Shown in pieces: positions 1 to 9,092 of a DNA stretch of 34,290 nucleotides. The number at the start of each line of letters is the position of its first letter. The first letter of the stretch is position 1. Position numbers and translations under genes: made by a program. The stretch is from an uncultured Rubripirellula sp. (GTDB lineage: Bacteria; Planctomycetota; Planctomycetia; Pirellulales; Pirellulaceae): the NCBI GenBank assembly GCA_938075415.1, contig CALJHC010000034.1, positions 1 to 34,290 on the forward strand, given 5' to 3'. The notes under the pieces are model-generated. The model had not been told where the DNA came from and made no database searches. It was given only the letters and a program-made list of their open reading frames with translations.

Positions 1-225
1 AATCGCCAAACATTTTTGCTGAATATTTTTGCTTTTTGTGGGATGGAACCTCGAAGTGTTAAGATTCGGTTAAGCAATTACGTCGCATTGGTTAAGTTGT
101 GATTTTCTCGTGTGGTCTTGGCGTGACATGGTGGGGATTTACGGTACTCTTCCGGTCCTCCGACCCCACATTTCGGGGTGTGAACTCACGCTAACACAGT
201 GTCTTCAATGTATTCCTGCGTCTCC

Positions 226-1923
226 ATGAGTTTGGTCCGTTTTCGAGCGGTGATTTCGAGGGTGGCTTTTCACGTTACGCTCGGTTGCATTCTTGTTAAT
301 TCGCTGGATGTTTCGGAGGCGGACGACTTTGGTGTCGCCAACGCGTCAGTGAATGAGGGCGATGCTACTGAAACAAGAAGCGAGGATGACAGCGCGAACA
401 AACAGATCCTCTTCAGGGTAAATCGTGGGCCATCGCCTCGACCCAACGTCGCTCGCTTGAAGAAAAATTCTATCGGAGATTCCAAGAAGGAAGTTTCTAC
501 CGCGCCGTGGTTGGATGCGTTTGCTGAAATTGATAAGGAAGTTCGACCACCAACGATCCAAGTTGGGGATGGTCGCTATCGAACGTTACCGGACTATTAC
601 TGGGCCGCAAATGACGAATTGCGTGAGCGACTTGATTCGGTCGTTGCCGGTCATCTCAAGTCAAACGTTGCACCGGTTCGAGGCGTAACCATCGTTGCTG
701 GGACGGCTGGTGTGGGTAAGACGTTTATTAAATCCGGGCTATTTCGCGATGAACTCGATGGTGGCGAGGTACGAAAGTTTGATGTGCGTGACTGGTATGT
801 TGAGTTGCATAAGATGCAGCTTTCGGAGTACGCACCAGATATCGAGCTCGGCGATCACGCGATTGGTCACTTGCTCGGTTTGACGCCTGCTGGTCGTCGG
901 GAATTTAAGAAGCGTCTTCTGCAAATCCAAGAACCTTTCTTAGTGATTGATTCACTCGATGAAGTGCATCCAAAAGATTACCTGTTCTTGATGCGAACGA
1001 TCCATCATTCAGTGATGAAGGATCAGTCACGGGTCAAGCACGCAATTATTTTCGGTCGACCGTTGGTTTTCCGCGATTACTGGCATCAGTGCTGTTCAGG
1101 CCAAGGGACCGCGGGACTCCGTTGCTTCGTTCTCAATGCACCAGAACTAAGAACAACGGGAGATTTAATGGTCTCTAGTTGGAATTATCATTGCTGGAAG
1201 TACAAGCTTGGCTGGAATGAGGAGTCGCATCAGCAAAAGCATTTGTCATTGGAAGATTATCAACGCTGGAGCGACATGGGTTTTCGACTTGATGAAGAAT
1301 TTTCTGGTTTGGTTTTCAAGGAGAACCGGTCTCTTGAAACAACGGTTCAGGAAACCTTGATGCAGTGGGCAAGTGAGCGACCTTCAGTTGCGGCGGTGCT
1401 ACCGAACCTCGCCGGTAATTCGATGGTGCGAGAGATTGTCGAAGAGACGGTGGTTGCGGGAGAAAGCTATGACGAGAATCGCTTTCGCGCGGAATTCTTT
1501 GCGAAATGGCTCGAACGCGACACGCTTTCAGGTGATCGTCCCAGTCGTCTCAAGCCACAGGATCTTGAGCTCTACGTGAGGTTGCTCGAGGAGGTGGCTT
1601 TCAAATATGGAAAAGAGGTTGCGTTGAGCAAAGAGGGTTATTTTGAGGTCAGGGACAAAGACCATGTGAATGTTCTCCATCGGGGTGAGGTGGTGAGTGT
1701 TTCTGTGCAGCGTCTTCTTAATCGATCGGGGTTGGTAAATCTTGATACTCAACGCCCCGGGGATGCGCGATACCGATTTGAGCCATTTTGGTTTCAGGGT
1801 TGGCTCATGCAGATGCGAAATGACCGTGTTGATCACGGGGATTCGAGCGAAGAGTCCAACACCATTCAATCGGCGAAAAAGACGTCACCCTCTCAAGGGT
1901 CAAAAGCGAATCCCATTCTCTAA
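226..1923 (+). CDS. Exported STAND/NACHT-like P-loop NTPase (hypothetical)
   Basis: Product of about 565 aa. A Walker A loop GTAGVGKT lies at residues 159-166 and a Walker B strand FLVIDSLDE at 238-246, where the D-x-x-D-E pattern is typical of STAND/NACHT-like NTPases. A later hydrophobic strand ending in a Arg (IIFGRPLVF) could be a sensor. The C-terminal half has no repeats I recognise, and the last 40 residues are polar and low in complexity. The N-terminus looks like a Sec signal peptide: a basic stretch, then VAFHVTLGCILVNSL, then SEA before an acidic region. I chose the ATG at 226 because it starts just before that segment; GTG 199 and ATG 208 are in frame and possible. No clear Shine-Dalgarno site is visible. 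A short hairpin (ACCCC/GGGGT, 163-179) lies upstream. An ATPase outside the cytoplasm would lack ATP, so the signal could instead be a membrane anchor. The substrate is unknown. Confidence 0.8.
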   Translation: MSLVRFRAVISRVAFHVTLGCILVNSLDVSEADDFGVANASVNEGDATETRSEDDSANKQILFRVNRGPSPRPNVARLKKNSIGDSKKEVSTAPWLDAFAEIDKEVRPPTIQVGDGRYRTLPDYYWAANDELRERLDSVVAGHLKSNVAPVRGVTIVAGTAGVGKTFIKSGLFRDELDGGEVRKFDVRDWYVELHKMQLSEYAPDIELGDHAIGHLLGLTPAGRREFKKRLLQIQEPFLVIDSLDEVHPKDYLFLMRTIHHSVMKDQSRVKHAIIFGRPLVFRDYWHQCCSGQGTAGLRCFVLNAPELRTTGDLMVSSWNYHCWKYKLGWNEESHQQKHLSLEDYQRWSDMGFRLDEEFSGLVFKENRSLETTVQETLMQWASERPSVAAVLPNLAGNSMVREIVEETVVAGESYDENRFRAEFFAKWLERDTLSGDRPSRLKPQDLELYVRLLEEVAFKYGKEVALSKEGYFEVRDKDHVNVLHRGEVVSVSVQRLLNRSGLVNLDTQRPGDARYRFEPFWFQGWLMQMRNDRVDHGDSSEESNTIQSAKKTSPSQGSKANPIL

Positions 1924-2167
1924 GACGTGATTCGCATTGTTGGGCCCACACTTCGATTTTGGAAGCCAAGTGCAGAAACTGCTTTGCTTGTGGTTTGCTC
2001 AAGATGAGGCTCCCGTCGAAGATTGCCTTACCCGCTTTGCAGTCTTGGTTCGGTAATGTCTTGAATTGAGTGATCGATTTGATCTTCCAGGAATTTGCTA
2101 AAAGAACCTCAACAGGCATGTCAGCAAAGTTTGGTTTGGTCACATCTGCTTTGGAATGCCTCTTCAT
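1805..2167 (-). CDS. Possible small convergent protein, unrecognised
   Basis: An open frame of 120 codons on the minus strand has ordinary protein composition (mixed charged and hydrophobic residues, for example KPQAKQFLHLASKIEVW). It fills the start of an otherwise empty spacer. Its 3' third runs antisense to the low-complexity C-terminus of the NTPase gene, a 119-bp overlap. ATG 2167 and an internal ATG (MPVEVLL, 2119) are possible starts, neither with a Shine-Dalgarno site. I recognise no domain. It may be a real small gene or a chance open frame. Confidence 0.22.
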   Translation of the reverse strand: MKRHSKADVTKPNFADMPVEVLLANSWKIKSITQFKTLPNQDCKAGKAIFDGSLILSKPQAKQFLHLASKIEVWAQQCESRLREWDSLLTLERVTSFSPIEWCWTLRSNPRDQHGHFASA

Positions 2168-2817
2168 GGGGGTGTCGATTTCATGGGGTTATCGATTTTC
2201 CCTTCATTATCCGTTCTCAGCCGCTGTCAACTCTGTCAGCCGCTGCGGTGCGAACATCAACCAGCCTACGTCAGCTCTAACCACTTGAATCAGGTTTTTG
2301 AAATTTCACGATTTAGCCCAAATGGAATTTGAAATATTCGGATTAGTTTGAGTTGAGTGGGAGGCAGTTGAGTGTTTCATCCGAAGGCATTTTGGAAATC
2401 GGATGCGTTAGCTGTGCTGTGTCGTTGATTTGATCAGCGATTGTACTTGCCGTCGAGGTTCTAGGCCGGCTCATTGACCACACGCTGTGTTGAATGAGGG
2501 AAAGAACTTTACTAACCAAACATTGGATGCACACGCTTTCTCTTAGGTGAAAAGGGTCATTTGCCGAAATAAAGAATGGAGAAACACTCTTGCGGCCATC
2601 ATCGGAAGGCGGCGAGAGGACGGGCGATGGCGTTGTTGGTAATCCATTGTCGGACGATGCTTTGCAGTGTCTGTCCAACACGCAGGCAACCTGAATCGAG
2701 CTTCTCGGAGGCGGACGATTGCACCGCCTTCGTGTTCGCAACTTTCGGGTCGTTTCTTCTAAGTGTTGCATAAATCCTAATAAAACTTCAATCCTTTCAG
2801 TTGGAGAGAATGGGGCG
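1924..2817. other. Gene-poor spacer
   Basis: The first 240 bases are covered by the doubtful minus-strand frame described separately. The remaining 650 bases hold no convincing gene. A 170-codon minus-strand frame (2343-2855) has an unnatural Ser/Pro/Arg-rich composition and overlaps the start of the epimerase gene. The last 20 bases carry a purine-rich stretch (TTGGAGAG) that is the likely ribosome binding site of the next gene. Confidence 0.5.
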
Positions 2818-3855
2818 ATGAAGCGAGCGTTGGTGACAGGATCAACAGGGTTCATCGGATGTCATCTGGTGAAGGTGCTTTTTGAGCAGGGCTATCAGGT
2901 TTCCTGCCTGGTGAGAGAGAATTCGAACCGTACGAAATTACAGCGTTATTCGCCTGATTTTCGCGTGGGAGATGTTTCCAACGTTGATTCGTTGCGTAAG
3001 GCATTCAACGGCATGGATGTCGTATTTCACCTCGCCGGGATCACCAAGAGCAACCGGATGAGCACGTTGATGCGTGTCAATGAAACCGGATCAGAGAATG
3101 TTGCGCGCGCCTGCGACGACCAACCAACACCACCGGTACTTGTCGTCGCGTCTTCACTTGCCGCCGCCGGACCATCGAAGCCTGGCATCCCACGGACTGA
3201 GACAGACAAGTTGTCTCCGGTATCTAACTATGGCCTGTCAAAACTAGCGGGTGAATTGGCGGTGCGCAAGTTTAGTGATCGGGTACCTACCTCAATCGTT
3301 CGTCCGCCGATTGTGTTCGGTGAGGGTGACAGGGATTGTTACAATTTGTTTCGCGGTATTGCGAAATGCGGAGTGCATCTGATTCCAAGTCTCGCAGATC
3401 ATCAGTTCTCAGCGATTCACGCGAGGGACCTATGTCTCGCCATGCAGGTAATCAGTGAATCTGGCAAAAGATTGAATCAGGTTGATAGTTCGCAGGGCGG
3501 TTATTTCGTCGCTGATGAGCAGGTTGTCACTTACGCGGATCTTGGGAAATTAATAGCGAAGGTGGTTGAGCGTGATCGCATCTGGAATTTGCGGATTCCC
3601 ACTCCTTTGCTAATGGCATTTGCCGCGTTCAACGAGATAATCGGCCAGATCCGGGGTGAAGCTCGGATAGTCAATCTTGATAAAACTCGTGAGGCAAGAG
3701 CTGGCTCTTGGGCGTGTTCCGCTAACCGACTGAAGCTGGACACTGGGTTCCGTTGTGTACGATCACTCGAGCCGCGCCTTCGTCAAACCGCTGAGTGGTA
3801 TGAACGCCAGGGCTGGCTGCCAACTCGTGGCAGTGTTTTGCAATGCTCTCCATGA
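2818..3855 (+). CDS. NAD(P)-dependent epimerase/dehydratase (extended SDR)
   Basis: A 345-aa extended short-chain dehydrogenase. The N-terminus carries the Rossmann dinucleotide-binding loop TGSTGFIG (residues 7-14), an acidic D52 after the second strand, and HLAG at 71-74. The catalytic pair is Y138/K142 (YGLSK), preceded by the VASS strand with its Ser. VRPPIVFGEGD near residue 165 is the usual proline-rich strand of NDP-sugar epimerases. The family acts on nucleotide-linked sugars or similar small molecules in the cytoplasm; the substrate cannot be read from the sequence. The start is ATG 2818, because a GGAGAG site lies about 10 bases upstream and the Rossmann strand begins right after it; the frame is open to 2719 but the extra residues do not match the fold. 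It stands alone, with large spacers on both sides. Confidence 0.9.
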   Translation: MKRALVTGSTGFIGCHLVKVLFEQGYQVSCLVRENSNRTKLQRYSPDFRVGDVSNVDSLRKAFNGMDVVFHLAGITKSNRMSTLMRVNETGSENVARACDDQPTPPVLVVASSLAAAGPSKPGIPRTETDKLSPVSNYGLSKLAGELAVRKFSDRVPTSIVRPPIVFGEGDRDCYNLFRGIAKCGVHLIPSLADHQFSAIHARDLCLAMQVISESGKRLNQVDSSQGGYFVADEQVVTYADLGKLIAKVVERDRIWNLRIPTPLLMAFAAFNEIIGQIRGEARIVNLDKTREARAGSWACSANRLKLDTGFRCVRSLEPRLRQTAEWYERQGWLPTRGSVLQCSP

Positions 3856-4710
3856 ACGATTTCAACGGGTGCATCTGTAAGCTGTTCAGTATCTGCGGAT
3901 ACATCATCAGGGTGCATCGGTGGAGCCAAGCCTTGTGAGTTCGAGTGATTGAGCGATCAATGACTCGTTAGCGGCTGCTCTCATTGCGATTTGACTGACG
4001 GCTGGTAATGCTTGCGTTAGTTGCCTTAGACGTTTCCTGCAAACGTCAGGTACAGCAATGTCAGGTACGGCAATGTCAGGTACAGCAATGTCAGGTACGG
4101 CAATGTCAGGTACGGCAATGTCAGGTACGGCAATGTCTTGTTGCGTTTTTGTCGCCAGTTGCGTTCCTGCAACGAAGAAAAATCAGCAGGCGGTTTTTGT
4201 TCGGGCTCACCGGGGGGATGAAGGTGCAAGGGACAATCAGCGTCACGTTTCTAGGGAATCTGGCTCTTCAGATTCGAGTGACCGGAGTGATGCTTTGGTG
4301 CGCCGTCTTTGGGGCAGAGACGTTGATTGGTTTAACGAGCTCCGGTGAAATGCCTTGAGAGAGGTGTGATGCTATTCTGCTCGCGGGAAGGGGGACAGAT
4401 CGTGTTGTCTGGGACGGGATTTCAGCCTGCGTCATCCTGAAGGATCGTTAAGGTTGTGTGGATCGCTTGGTCCAGGATGGGGGATCCATTGGCAAACAGC
4501 ATGTGTTCGGTGTTGATTCTGAGTTGATTCGGCGGAAAAGTGTGAAAAACTGAGCCGCAGGGGTAAGCGTGATCATTGTGTGGCAGCTGCGGCCGTTTAC
4601 CATGTTGACGCGAGATTTCAAACGCCGAGATGATATTTTTCCCGTGAGGTTCAGGGTGAAGGTTCAAGTCATCTCAATACCCCATCCTTCTCAATGAAGA
4701 GAGTTCGCTC
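3856..4710. other. Long spacer with minisatellite
   Basis: These 855 bases hold no convincing gene. They contain the six-copy 15-bp array at 4045-4134. Because the unit is a multiple of three, the array keeps several frames open on both strands (for example 4008-4358 and 4058-4348 plus); their products are pure repeat followed by unremarkable sequence. Immediately before 4711 a GAAGAGAG stretch is a likely ribosome binding site for the symporter. Confidence 0.6.
4045..4134. repeat. 15-bp minisatellite, six copies
   Basis: Six contiguous copies of GTCAGGTACRGCAAT start at 4045, 4060, 4075, 4090, 4105 and 4120. Copies differ only at position 10 (A in copies 1 and 3, G in the rest). The near-perfect identity suggests recent slippage or expansion. 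No spacer pattern or palindrome is present, so it is not a CRISPR array. Confidence 0.97.
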
Positions 4711-6333
4711 GTGTTAACGATCCTATCATTCCTGTTTTTCACTGGATTGGTCGCCATCCTGACTTGGTGGCTTACTCGAGGCGACGACCATGAGACCAGC
4801 GGTGGTTATTTTTTGGCCGGTCGAACGCTCACGTTTCCGTTGATTGCCGGATCGCTCCTGCTGACGAATCTATCCACCGAGCAGATGGTTGGATTGAACG
4901 GAGCTGCTTTCACCGATGGCCTATGCGTGATGGTTTGGGAAGTGGTTTGCGTGGTTGCACTGGTCTTCATGGCCTGGTTTTTCTTGCCGCGTTTTTTGAA
5001 GAGTGGTGTGGCAACTGTCCCGCAGTACTTGGAGATCCGATTTGATCATCAAACGCAGGTGATCACCAATGTCATTTTTCTATTCGCTTATGTTGGGATT
5101 TTACTGCCGATCATACTTTACACCGGCGCGACCTGTTTGATGGGGATTCTCGATGTTCCCTCCATGCTCGGTTCCCTACCCGAGACGATGGAAATGGATC
5201 CGAAAACGCTATCGCTGTGGTTGATCGTTTGGGTCGTTGGAATCATTGGGTCGATCTATGCTTTGTTTGGTGGTTTGCGAACCGTTGCAGTCTCTGACAC
5301 CATCAACGGAATTGGTTTATTTGTTGGTGGTTTCTCCATTGCCTACCTGGCCCTTAGTCAACTTGGTGGTGGTGGCGTCGCCGAGGGTGTTTCCATTTTG
5401 ATGGAGGATCAGAAAGAGCGATTTAACTCGGTGGGCAGTGAGGATACCTCTGTCCCCTTCGGAACGATCTTCTCGGGAATCTTCTTGTTAAATCTGTTTT
5501 ATTGGACGACAAACCAGCAAATCATTCAGCGAACCTTTGGGGCAAGTAGCCTCGCTGAGGGGCAGAAAGGTGTGCTGTTGACGGGGGCATTGAAGTTGTT
5601 GGGGCCGATTTATCTGGTGGTTCCGGGGATGATTGCCTACACCATGTTTCAAGATCAAGAAATCAAGCCAGATGAAGCCTATGGTCTTTTGGTTAATGAG
5701 GTGTTGCCACCCGCGATGACAGGTTTCTTTGCTGCTGTGATGATTGGGGCGATTCTTTCCAGTTTTAATTCGGCGCTGAACAGTTCCTGCACCCTTTTCA
5801 GTTTGGGGTTTTATCGGGGCGTGTTGAGTAAAGACCCATCTGAGGAGCAAGTGGTTCGGAGCGGGAAAATGTTCGGCTGGGTGGTGGCCGTAATCGCCAT
5901 GGTGATCGCTCCTCTGCTCGCAACACAAGGGAATATTTTCGGGTACCTGCAGAAGATGAATGGAATGTACTTCATTCCCATCTTTGCCGTGGTGTTAGTG
6001 GGAATGTTGACCAAGCGTGTTTCGCCCCTCGCAGCAAAAGCAGGCTTGCTTGTTGGAGTGTTTGCGATTGCGATTGGCTATTTTGTTGAGCCTTTCAGCA
6101 CGGTGGTGGATTCAATTCACGAGTTCCATTTTCTTGGTTTGGTCTTCAGTTGGTTGGTGGTGATGATGTTGGTCATCGGAGAACTACGGCCTCGTGATAC
6201 CGAATTCGAGCAGGAGGATTCTGGCGCCGTGGATATGACACCCTGGCGTTTTGCCATGCCGGTCGGACTGGTTTTGATTGCGATGGTATTCACGATTTAT
6301 GCAAGCTTTGCTGATTTTTCAGTGCTGCGTTGA
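4711..6333 (+). CDS. YidK-like sodium:solute symporter (SSS/SLC5 family)
   Basis: A 540-aa polytopic membrane protein with about 13-14 hydrophobic segments. Segments GYFLAGRTLTFPLIAGS and LLTNLSTEQMVGLNG near residues 32-66 are typical of the SSS family, and the latter, with NLFYWTTNQQIIQRT and SLAEGQKGVLLT in the middle and AVDMTPWR near the end, closely matches what I recall of E. coli YidK (about 570 aa). The family imports sugars, amino acids or other small solutes with sodium. Translation likely starts at GTG 4711 behind GAAGAGAG. The next gene on the same strand, 463 bases on, is a sulfatase. In E. coli yidK also neighbours a sulfatase gene (yidJ), so a substrate linked to sulfate-ester breakdown is a reasonable inference. 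Transport specificity cannot be assigned. Confidence 0.93.
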   Translation: MLTILSFLFFTGLVAILTWWLTRGDDHETSGGYFLAGRTLTFPLIAGSLLLTNLSTEQMVGLNGAAFTDGLCVMVWEVVCVVALVFMAWFFLPRFLKSGVATVPQYLEIRFDHQTQVITNVIFLFAYVGILLPIILYTGATCLMGILDVPSMLGSLPETMEMDPKTLSLWLIVWVVGIIGSIYALFGGLRTVAVSDTINGIGLFVGGFSIAYLALSQLGGGGVAEGVSILMEDQKERFNSVGSEDTSVPFGTIFSGIFLLNLFYWTTNQQIIQRTFGASSLAEGQKGVLLTGALKLLGPIYLVVPGMIAYTMFQDQEIKPDEAYGLLVNEVLPPAMTGFFAAVMIGAILSSFNSALNSSCTLFSLGFYRGVLSKDPSEEQVVRSGKMFGWVVAVIAMVIAPLLATQGNIFGYLQKMNGMYFIPIFAVVLVGMLTKRVSPLAAKAGLLVGVFAIAIGYFVEPFSTVVDSIHEFHFLGLVFSWLVVMMLVIGELRPRDTEFEQEDSGAVDMTPWRFAMPVGLVLIAMVFTIYASFADFSVLR

Positions 6334-6795
6334 TCAGCTGATCTGATGGTTTGTGGCTTCCAAATCCATGTGATTCCATGGCGAGGGGAGTGGAGAGGAT
6401 TCGGCGTGCTTCCCGCAAATTATCAATGCCCAGGGAAGGTTGATCGGCTTTTGGACAGCTAGCGTTGTTCGAGGGCTTTGTACAAAGAGGTTAAACACAA
6501 TCCTCGGAAAGCGACTCAAACGGTTCATCGCTATCTTGTGTAAGGCGATTCGCGTTGTGAAGTGATGCCTGTGAGCCGGGAACTTGATGTGTAATTCGTG
6601 CCGTTGTGAAGGACGCATCCTGTAAGACGCTCAGGGCAACTGGTGATTTAGCTTTCGGTTGGTTGAAGGGACCAGGCTATGAATGGCAGCGATCGCGAAG
6701 GATTTTTTGTAGCGATTCATTCCTGGTCGCAATGTTCACCAGATTTGATTAGGACGTTTGTTTGAATTGACACATAAATGAGTGGAGGTGAAATC
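6334..6795. other. Spacer between symporter and sulfatase
   Basis: About 460 bases with no convincing gene. A 12-bp palindrome (GATCAGCTGATC) sits at the symporter stop codon, 6332-6343, but lacks a T-run, so I do not call a terminator. A TTGACA hexamer occurs at 6766-6771, too close to the sulfatase start to be its -35 box. Confidence 0.5.
6784..6791 (+). promoter_or_regulatory. Strong Shine-Dalgarno site of the sulfatase
   Basis: GGAGGTGA is followed after four bases by ATG 6796. This good match to the anti-Shine-Dalgarno sequence decides the sulfatase start in favour of 6796 over the in-frame ATG 6778, which lies upstream of the site. Sites this good are rare in the window. Confidence 0.8.
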
Positions 6796-8181
6796 ATGTA
6801 TCCAGCGAAATGTTTCAGTCTCGTGGTCCTCTCCTTCTTTTGCCTTGCAAGTGAAAAACTATCCGCGGAGCAACGCAGGCCAAATGTGGTGATCCTGCTG
6901 GCAGATGATTTGGGCTATGGCGACCTCGGTTGCTACGGTGGTCCGGTGAAGACACCGGTTCTTGATCGCTTAGCCCAGTCGGGTATGCGTTTTCAACAAT
7001 TTTATTCCGGGTGCGCCGTTTGCTCTCCCTCTCGAGCCAGTTTGTTGACTGGGCGGCATCACATCCGTACCGGGGTTTACAGTTGGATCGCTGATGCGAA
7101 GCAACGCTCTCATTTACTACTTCGGGAGAAGACCATTCCGGAGATCTTGAAAAAGGTTGGGTACACGACGGCACATGTTGGAAAATGGCATCTTGGATTG
7201 CCTACCGACCAAGTGGACAAGCCAACACCCGATCAGCATGGTTTTGATCACTGGTTTGCCACTTGGAACAACGCCGAGCCGAGCCATAAAAACCCGACTA
7301 ACTTTCTACGCAACGGAGATCCGGTCGGTCCAATGAATGGTTATTCCTGTCAGTTAGTCGTTGATGAGGCAATGCGTTGGCTTGATGATCAGAAAGTCGA
7401 TCAGACACCCTTCTTTTTGAATGTTTGGTTTCATGAACCACATGCCCCTATCGCGTCGCCTGATAACATCACTAAAAGGTATGGCGAAACAAAGGATGCC
7501 GCGGCGATTTATTCGGGGACCATCGATAACACCGATCGGGCGATTGGCCGACTGCTGAAGAAGTTGGCTGAGATTGATGATCCGGAGAATACGATCATCT
7601 TCTACGCTTCCGATAACGGCAGTTATCGTGATGATCGAACCGGAGGTCTCCGCGGAAGGAAGGGAATGAATTGGGAGGGCGGGCTCCGCGTTCCGGGGAT
7701 TTTTAGTTGGCCAGGCAAGATTCAGTCCGGTCAGGTTTCTGGTCATCCGGGTGGTGTCGTGGATTTGCTGCCGACGATTTGCGGTTTACTTGATTTGGAT
7801 TCACCTGAAGGGGTCACCCTGGATGGCGTAGACTTGTCGCCAGTCTTGTTGGGGGGGGATTCCTCCGGGCAACGTGAGACACCATTGTTTTGGCACCTGC
7901 AGAAAGCTCGCCCCATTGTTGCAATGAGGGAGGGTGATTTGGTGCTAGTTGCTGACCCCGATTATCAACTCTCAAAGAGTAATCTGTTTGATGAAAGTTG
8001 GATTCCAAAGATAAAAAATGGTGGGTACCACAACTATCAGTTATTTGACTTAACGAGGGATCCAGCACAGACAGAAAATTTGGCGAATCAACGTTCCGCT
8101 GATCTGGATCGCATGAAACAACGTCTTCTGGAAATCAACGAGAGTGTGATGTCTGATGGTGCAGACTGGCATTTAAAATGA
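6796..8181 (+). CDS. Exported type I sulfatase (arylsulfatase family)
   Basis: A 461-aa protein beginning with a Sec signal peptide (FSLVVLSFFCLAS, likely cleaved near residue 24). The sulfatase signature CSPSRASLLTGR starts at C76, the cysteine that a formylglycine-generating enzyme converts to the catalytic residue. Metal-binding D37/D38 lie in LADDLGYGD, K130/H132 in GKWHLG, and D273/N274 in YASDNG; all the usual active-site elements are present. Length is normal for the compact sulfatases of marine planctomycetes. It hydrolyses sulfate esters in the periplasm or outside the cell; the substrate (sulfated polysaccharide or simpler ester) is not predictable. The YidK-like symporter upstream suggests uptake of the desulfated product. 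It ends 29 bases before the convergent transporter gene. Confidence 0.96.
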   Translation: MYPAKCFSLVVLSFFCLASEKLSAEQRRPNVVILLADDLGYGDLGCYGGPVKTPVLDRLAQSGMRFQQFYSGCAVCSPSRASLLTGRHHIRTGVYSWIADAKQRSHLLLREKTIPEILKKVGYTTAHVGKWHLGLPTDQVDKPTPDQHGFDHWFATWNNAEPSHKNPTNFLRNGDPVGPMNGYSCQLVVDEAMRWLDDQKVDQTPFFLNVWFHEPHAPIASPDNITKRYGETKDAAAIYSGTIDNTDRAIGRLLKKLAEIDDPENTIIFYASDNGSYRDDRTGGLRGRKGMNWEGGLRVPGIFSWPGKIQSGQVSGHPGGVVDLLPTICGLLDLDSPEGVTLDGVDLSPVLLGGDSSGQRETPLFWHLQKARPIVAMREGDLVLVADPDYQLSKSNLFDESWIPKIKNGGYHNYQLFDLTRDPAQTENLANQRSADLDRMKQRLLEINESVMSDGADWHLK

Positions 8182-8210
8182 TTCGGCCATCCGCATCGGT
8201 TTGTTTTGTG

Positions 8211-9092
8211 TCATGCTGATAATTCCGAAAGAATGACAAGGATTACGGCGATCGTTAGGACCACCGCTCCGGCTAATCGCGTCAGCATGACTCCTTTTGA
8301 GTGCTCAGCTTCTGCTCCCCCCCAGCGTTTTGCCACAGCCCAAGCAAGCAACACTCCCCATAAACCACGAAGGCTGTAGACCACATTAACCCGCGCCGCA
8401 TCTCCAAAGATACCTACCGCGGAAACAATGCAGATTGCTTGCAGCGAAATCAAAACCGAACCAGCTGATAATGGTGCGATGACTCCCGGTTTGCGAATTT
8501 CTTTCCATGAGACAAACGGGGCTAACGCAATCGAGCTGATTCCGACCATCCAATAAACCAACGGTAGAAATCGGCCAACGCCCCAGGCTGGCGCCCAGCG
8601 TTGCACAAGGACATCGAAGGTGGCAAAGGAGATCGCGGCGGACAGCGCCAGGAGGACCGTCATCGCAACACGGCGCGGTTTGCCTTGTCCGGTGCATTGA
8701 ATGAGACCAATGCCCAGTGTCGCAAGCACGGCTGCGTGCCAAACTGAACGAGGTAGGTCTTGGACGCCAAGAAGGGTGACCAAGATGGCTACAAAGACAA
8801 CTTTCACACCGAAGATAGGTGTGGCAATGGAAACGTCTCCGACTTCAACTGCCGCGAACGTGAGACCAAGCCCCATCACGAATAATGCTGCGATGACCAG
8901 GGGTTGCCAGATCAGCTCCCAGCCTCGGAACGCTCCACCCAACGCCCAGAAGATCGAGAAGATGAAAGAGGAGGTTAGGTTAGAAACACAAAGAACCATC
9001 AGGCTGGACGCGCCAGCCTGCCCGGCGCGTTTGATCAGAATAAGCCCGCCGACGAGAAGCAGGCTTGCCATAAGAGGTAAAATTAGGTGCAT
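8211..9092 (-). CDS. EamA/DMT-family membrane transporter
   Basis: About 293 aa with ten hydrophobic segments arranged as two similar halves, the hallmark of the drug/metabolite transporter superfamily (EamA). Helix 1 is LILPLMASLLLVGGLILI. Features such as ATPIFGVKVVFVAIL in the first half and NVVYSLRGLWGVLLAW in the second fit the paired EamA repeat. It probably exports or imports a small metabolite across the cytoplasmic membrane; no substrate can be named. ATG 9092 sits directly before the first helix; GTG 9110, six codons upstream, is equally possible, and neither has a good Shine-Dalgarno site. It converges with the sulfatase and is followed upstream by almost 500 empty bases. Confidence 0.87.
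   Translation of the reverse strand: MHLILPLMASLLLVGGLILIKRAGQAGASSLMVLCVSNLTSSFIFSIFWALGGAFRGWELIWQPLVIAALFVMGLGLTFAAVEVGDVSIATPIFGVKVVFVAILVTLLGVQDLPRSVWHAAVLATLGIGLIQCTGQGKPRRVAMTVLLALSAAISFATFDVLVQRWAPAWGVGRFLPLVYWMVGISSIALAPFVSWKEIRKPGVIAPLSAGSVLISLQAICIVSAVGIFGDAARVNVVYSLRGLWGVLLAWAVAKRWGGAEAEHSKGVMLTRLAGAVVLTIAVILVILSELSA

Noticed and set aside
307..2720. 14-base match TCGGAGGCGGACGA at about 310 and 2706
   Set aside because: Too short, and the surrounding sequence does not match, so not evidence of a duplicated gene fragment.
2343..2855. 170-codon minus-strand frame before the epimerase gene
   Set aside because: Ser/Pro/Arg-rich composition, no Shine-Dalgarno site, and it overlaps the start and ribosome binding site of the well-supported epimerase gene.
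4008..4358. Open frames through the 15-bp array (including MSGTA repeats and minus-strand LPYLT repeats)
   Set aside because: The array stays open in several frames on both strands because the unit is a multiple of three; the flanking residues are not protein-like.
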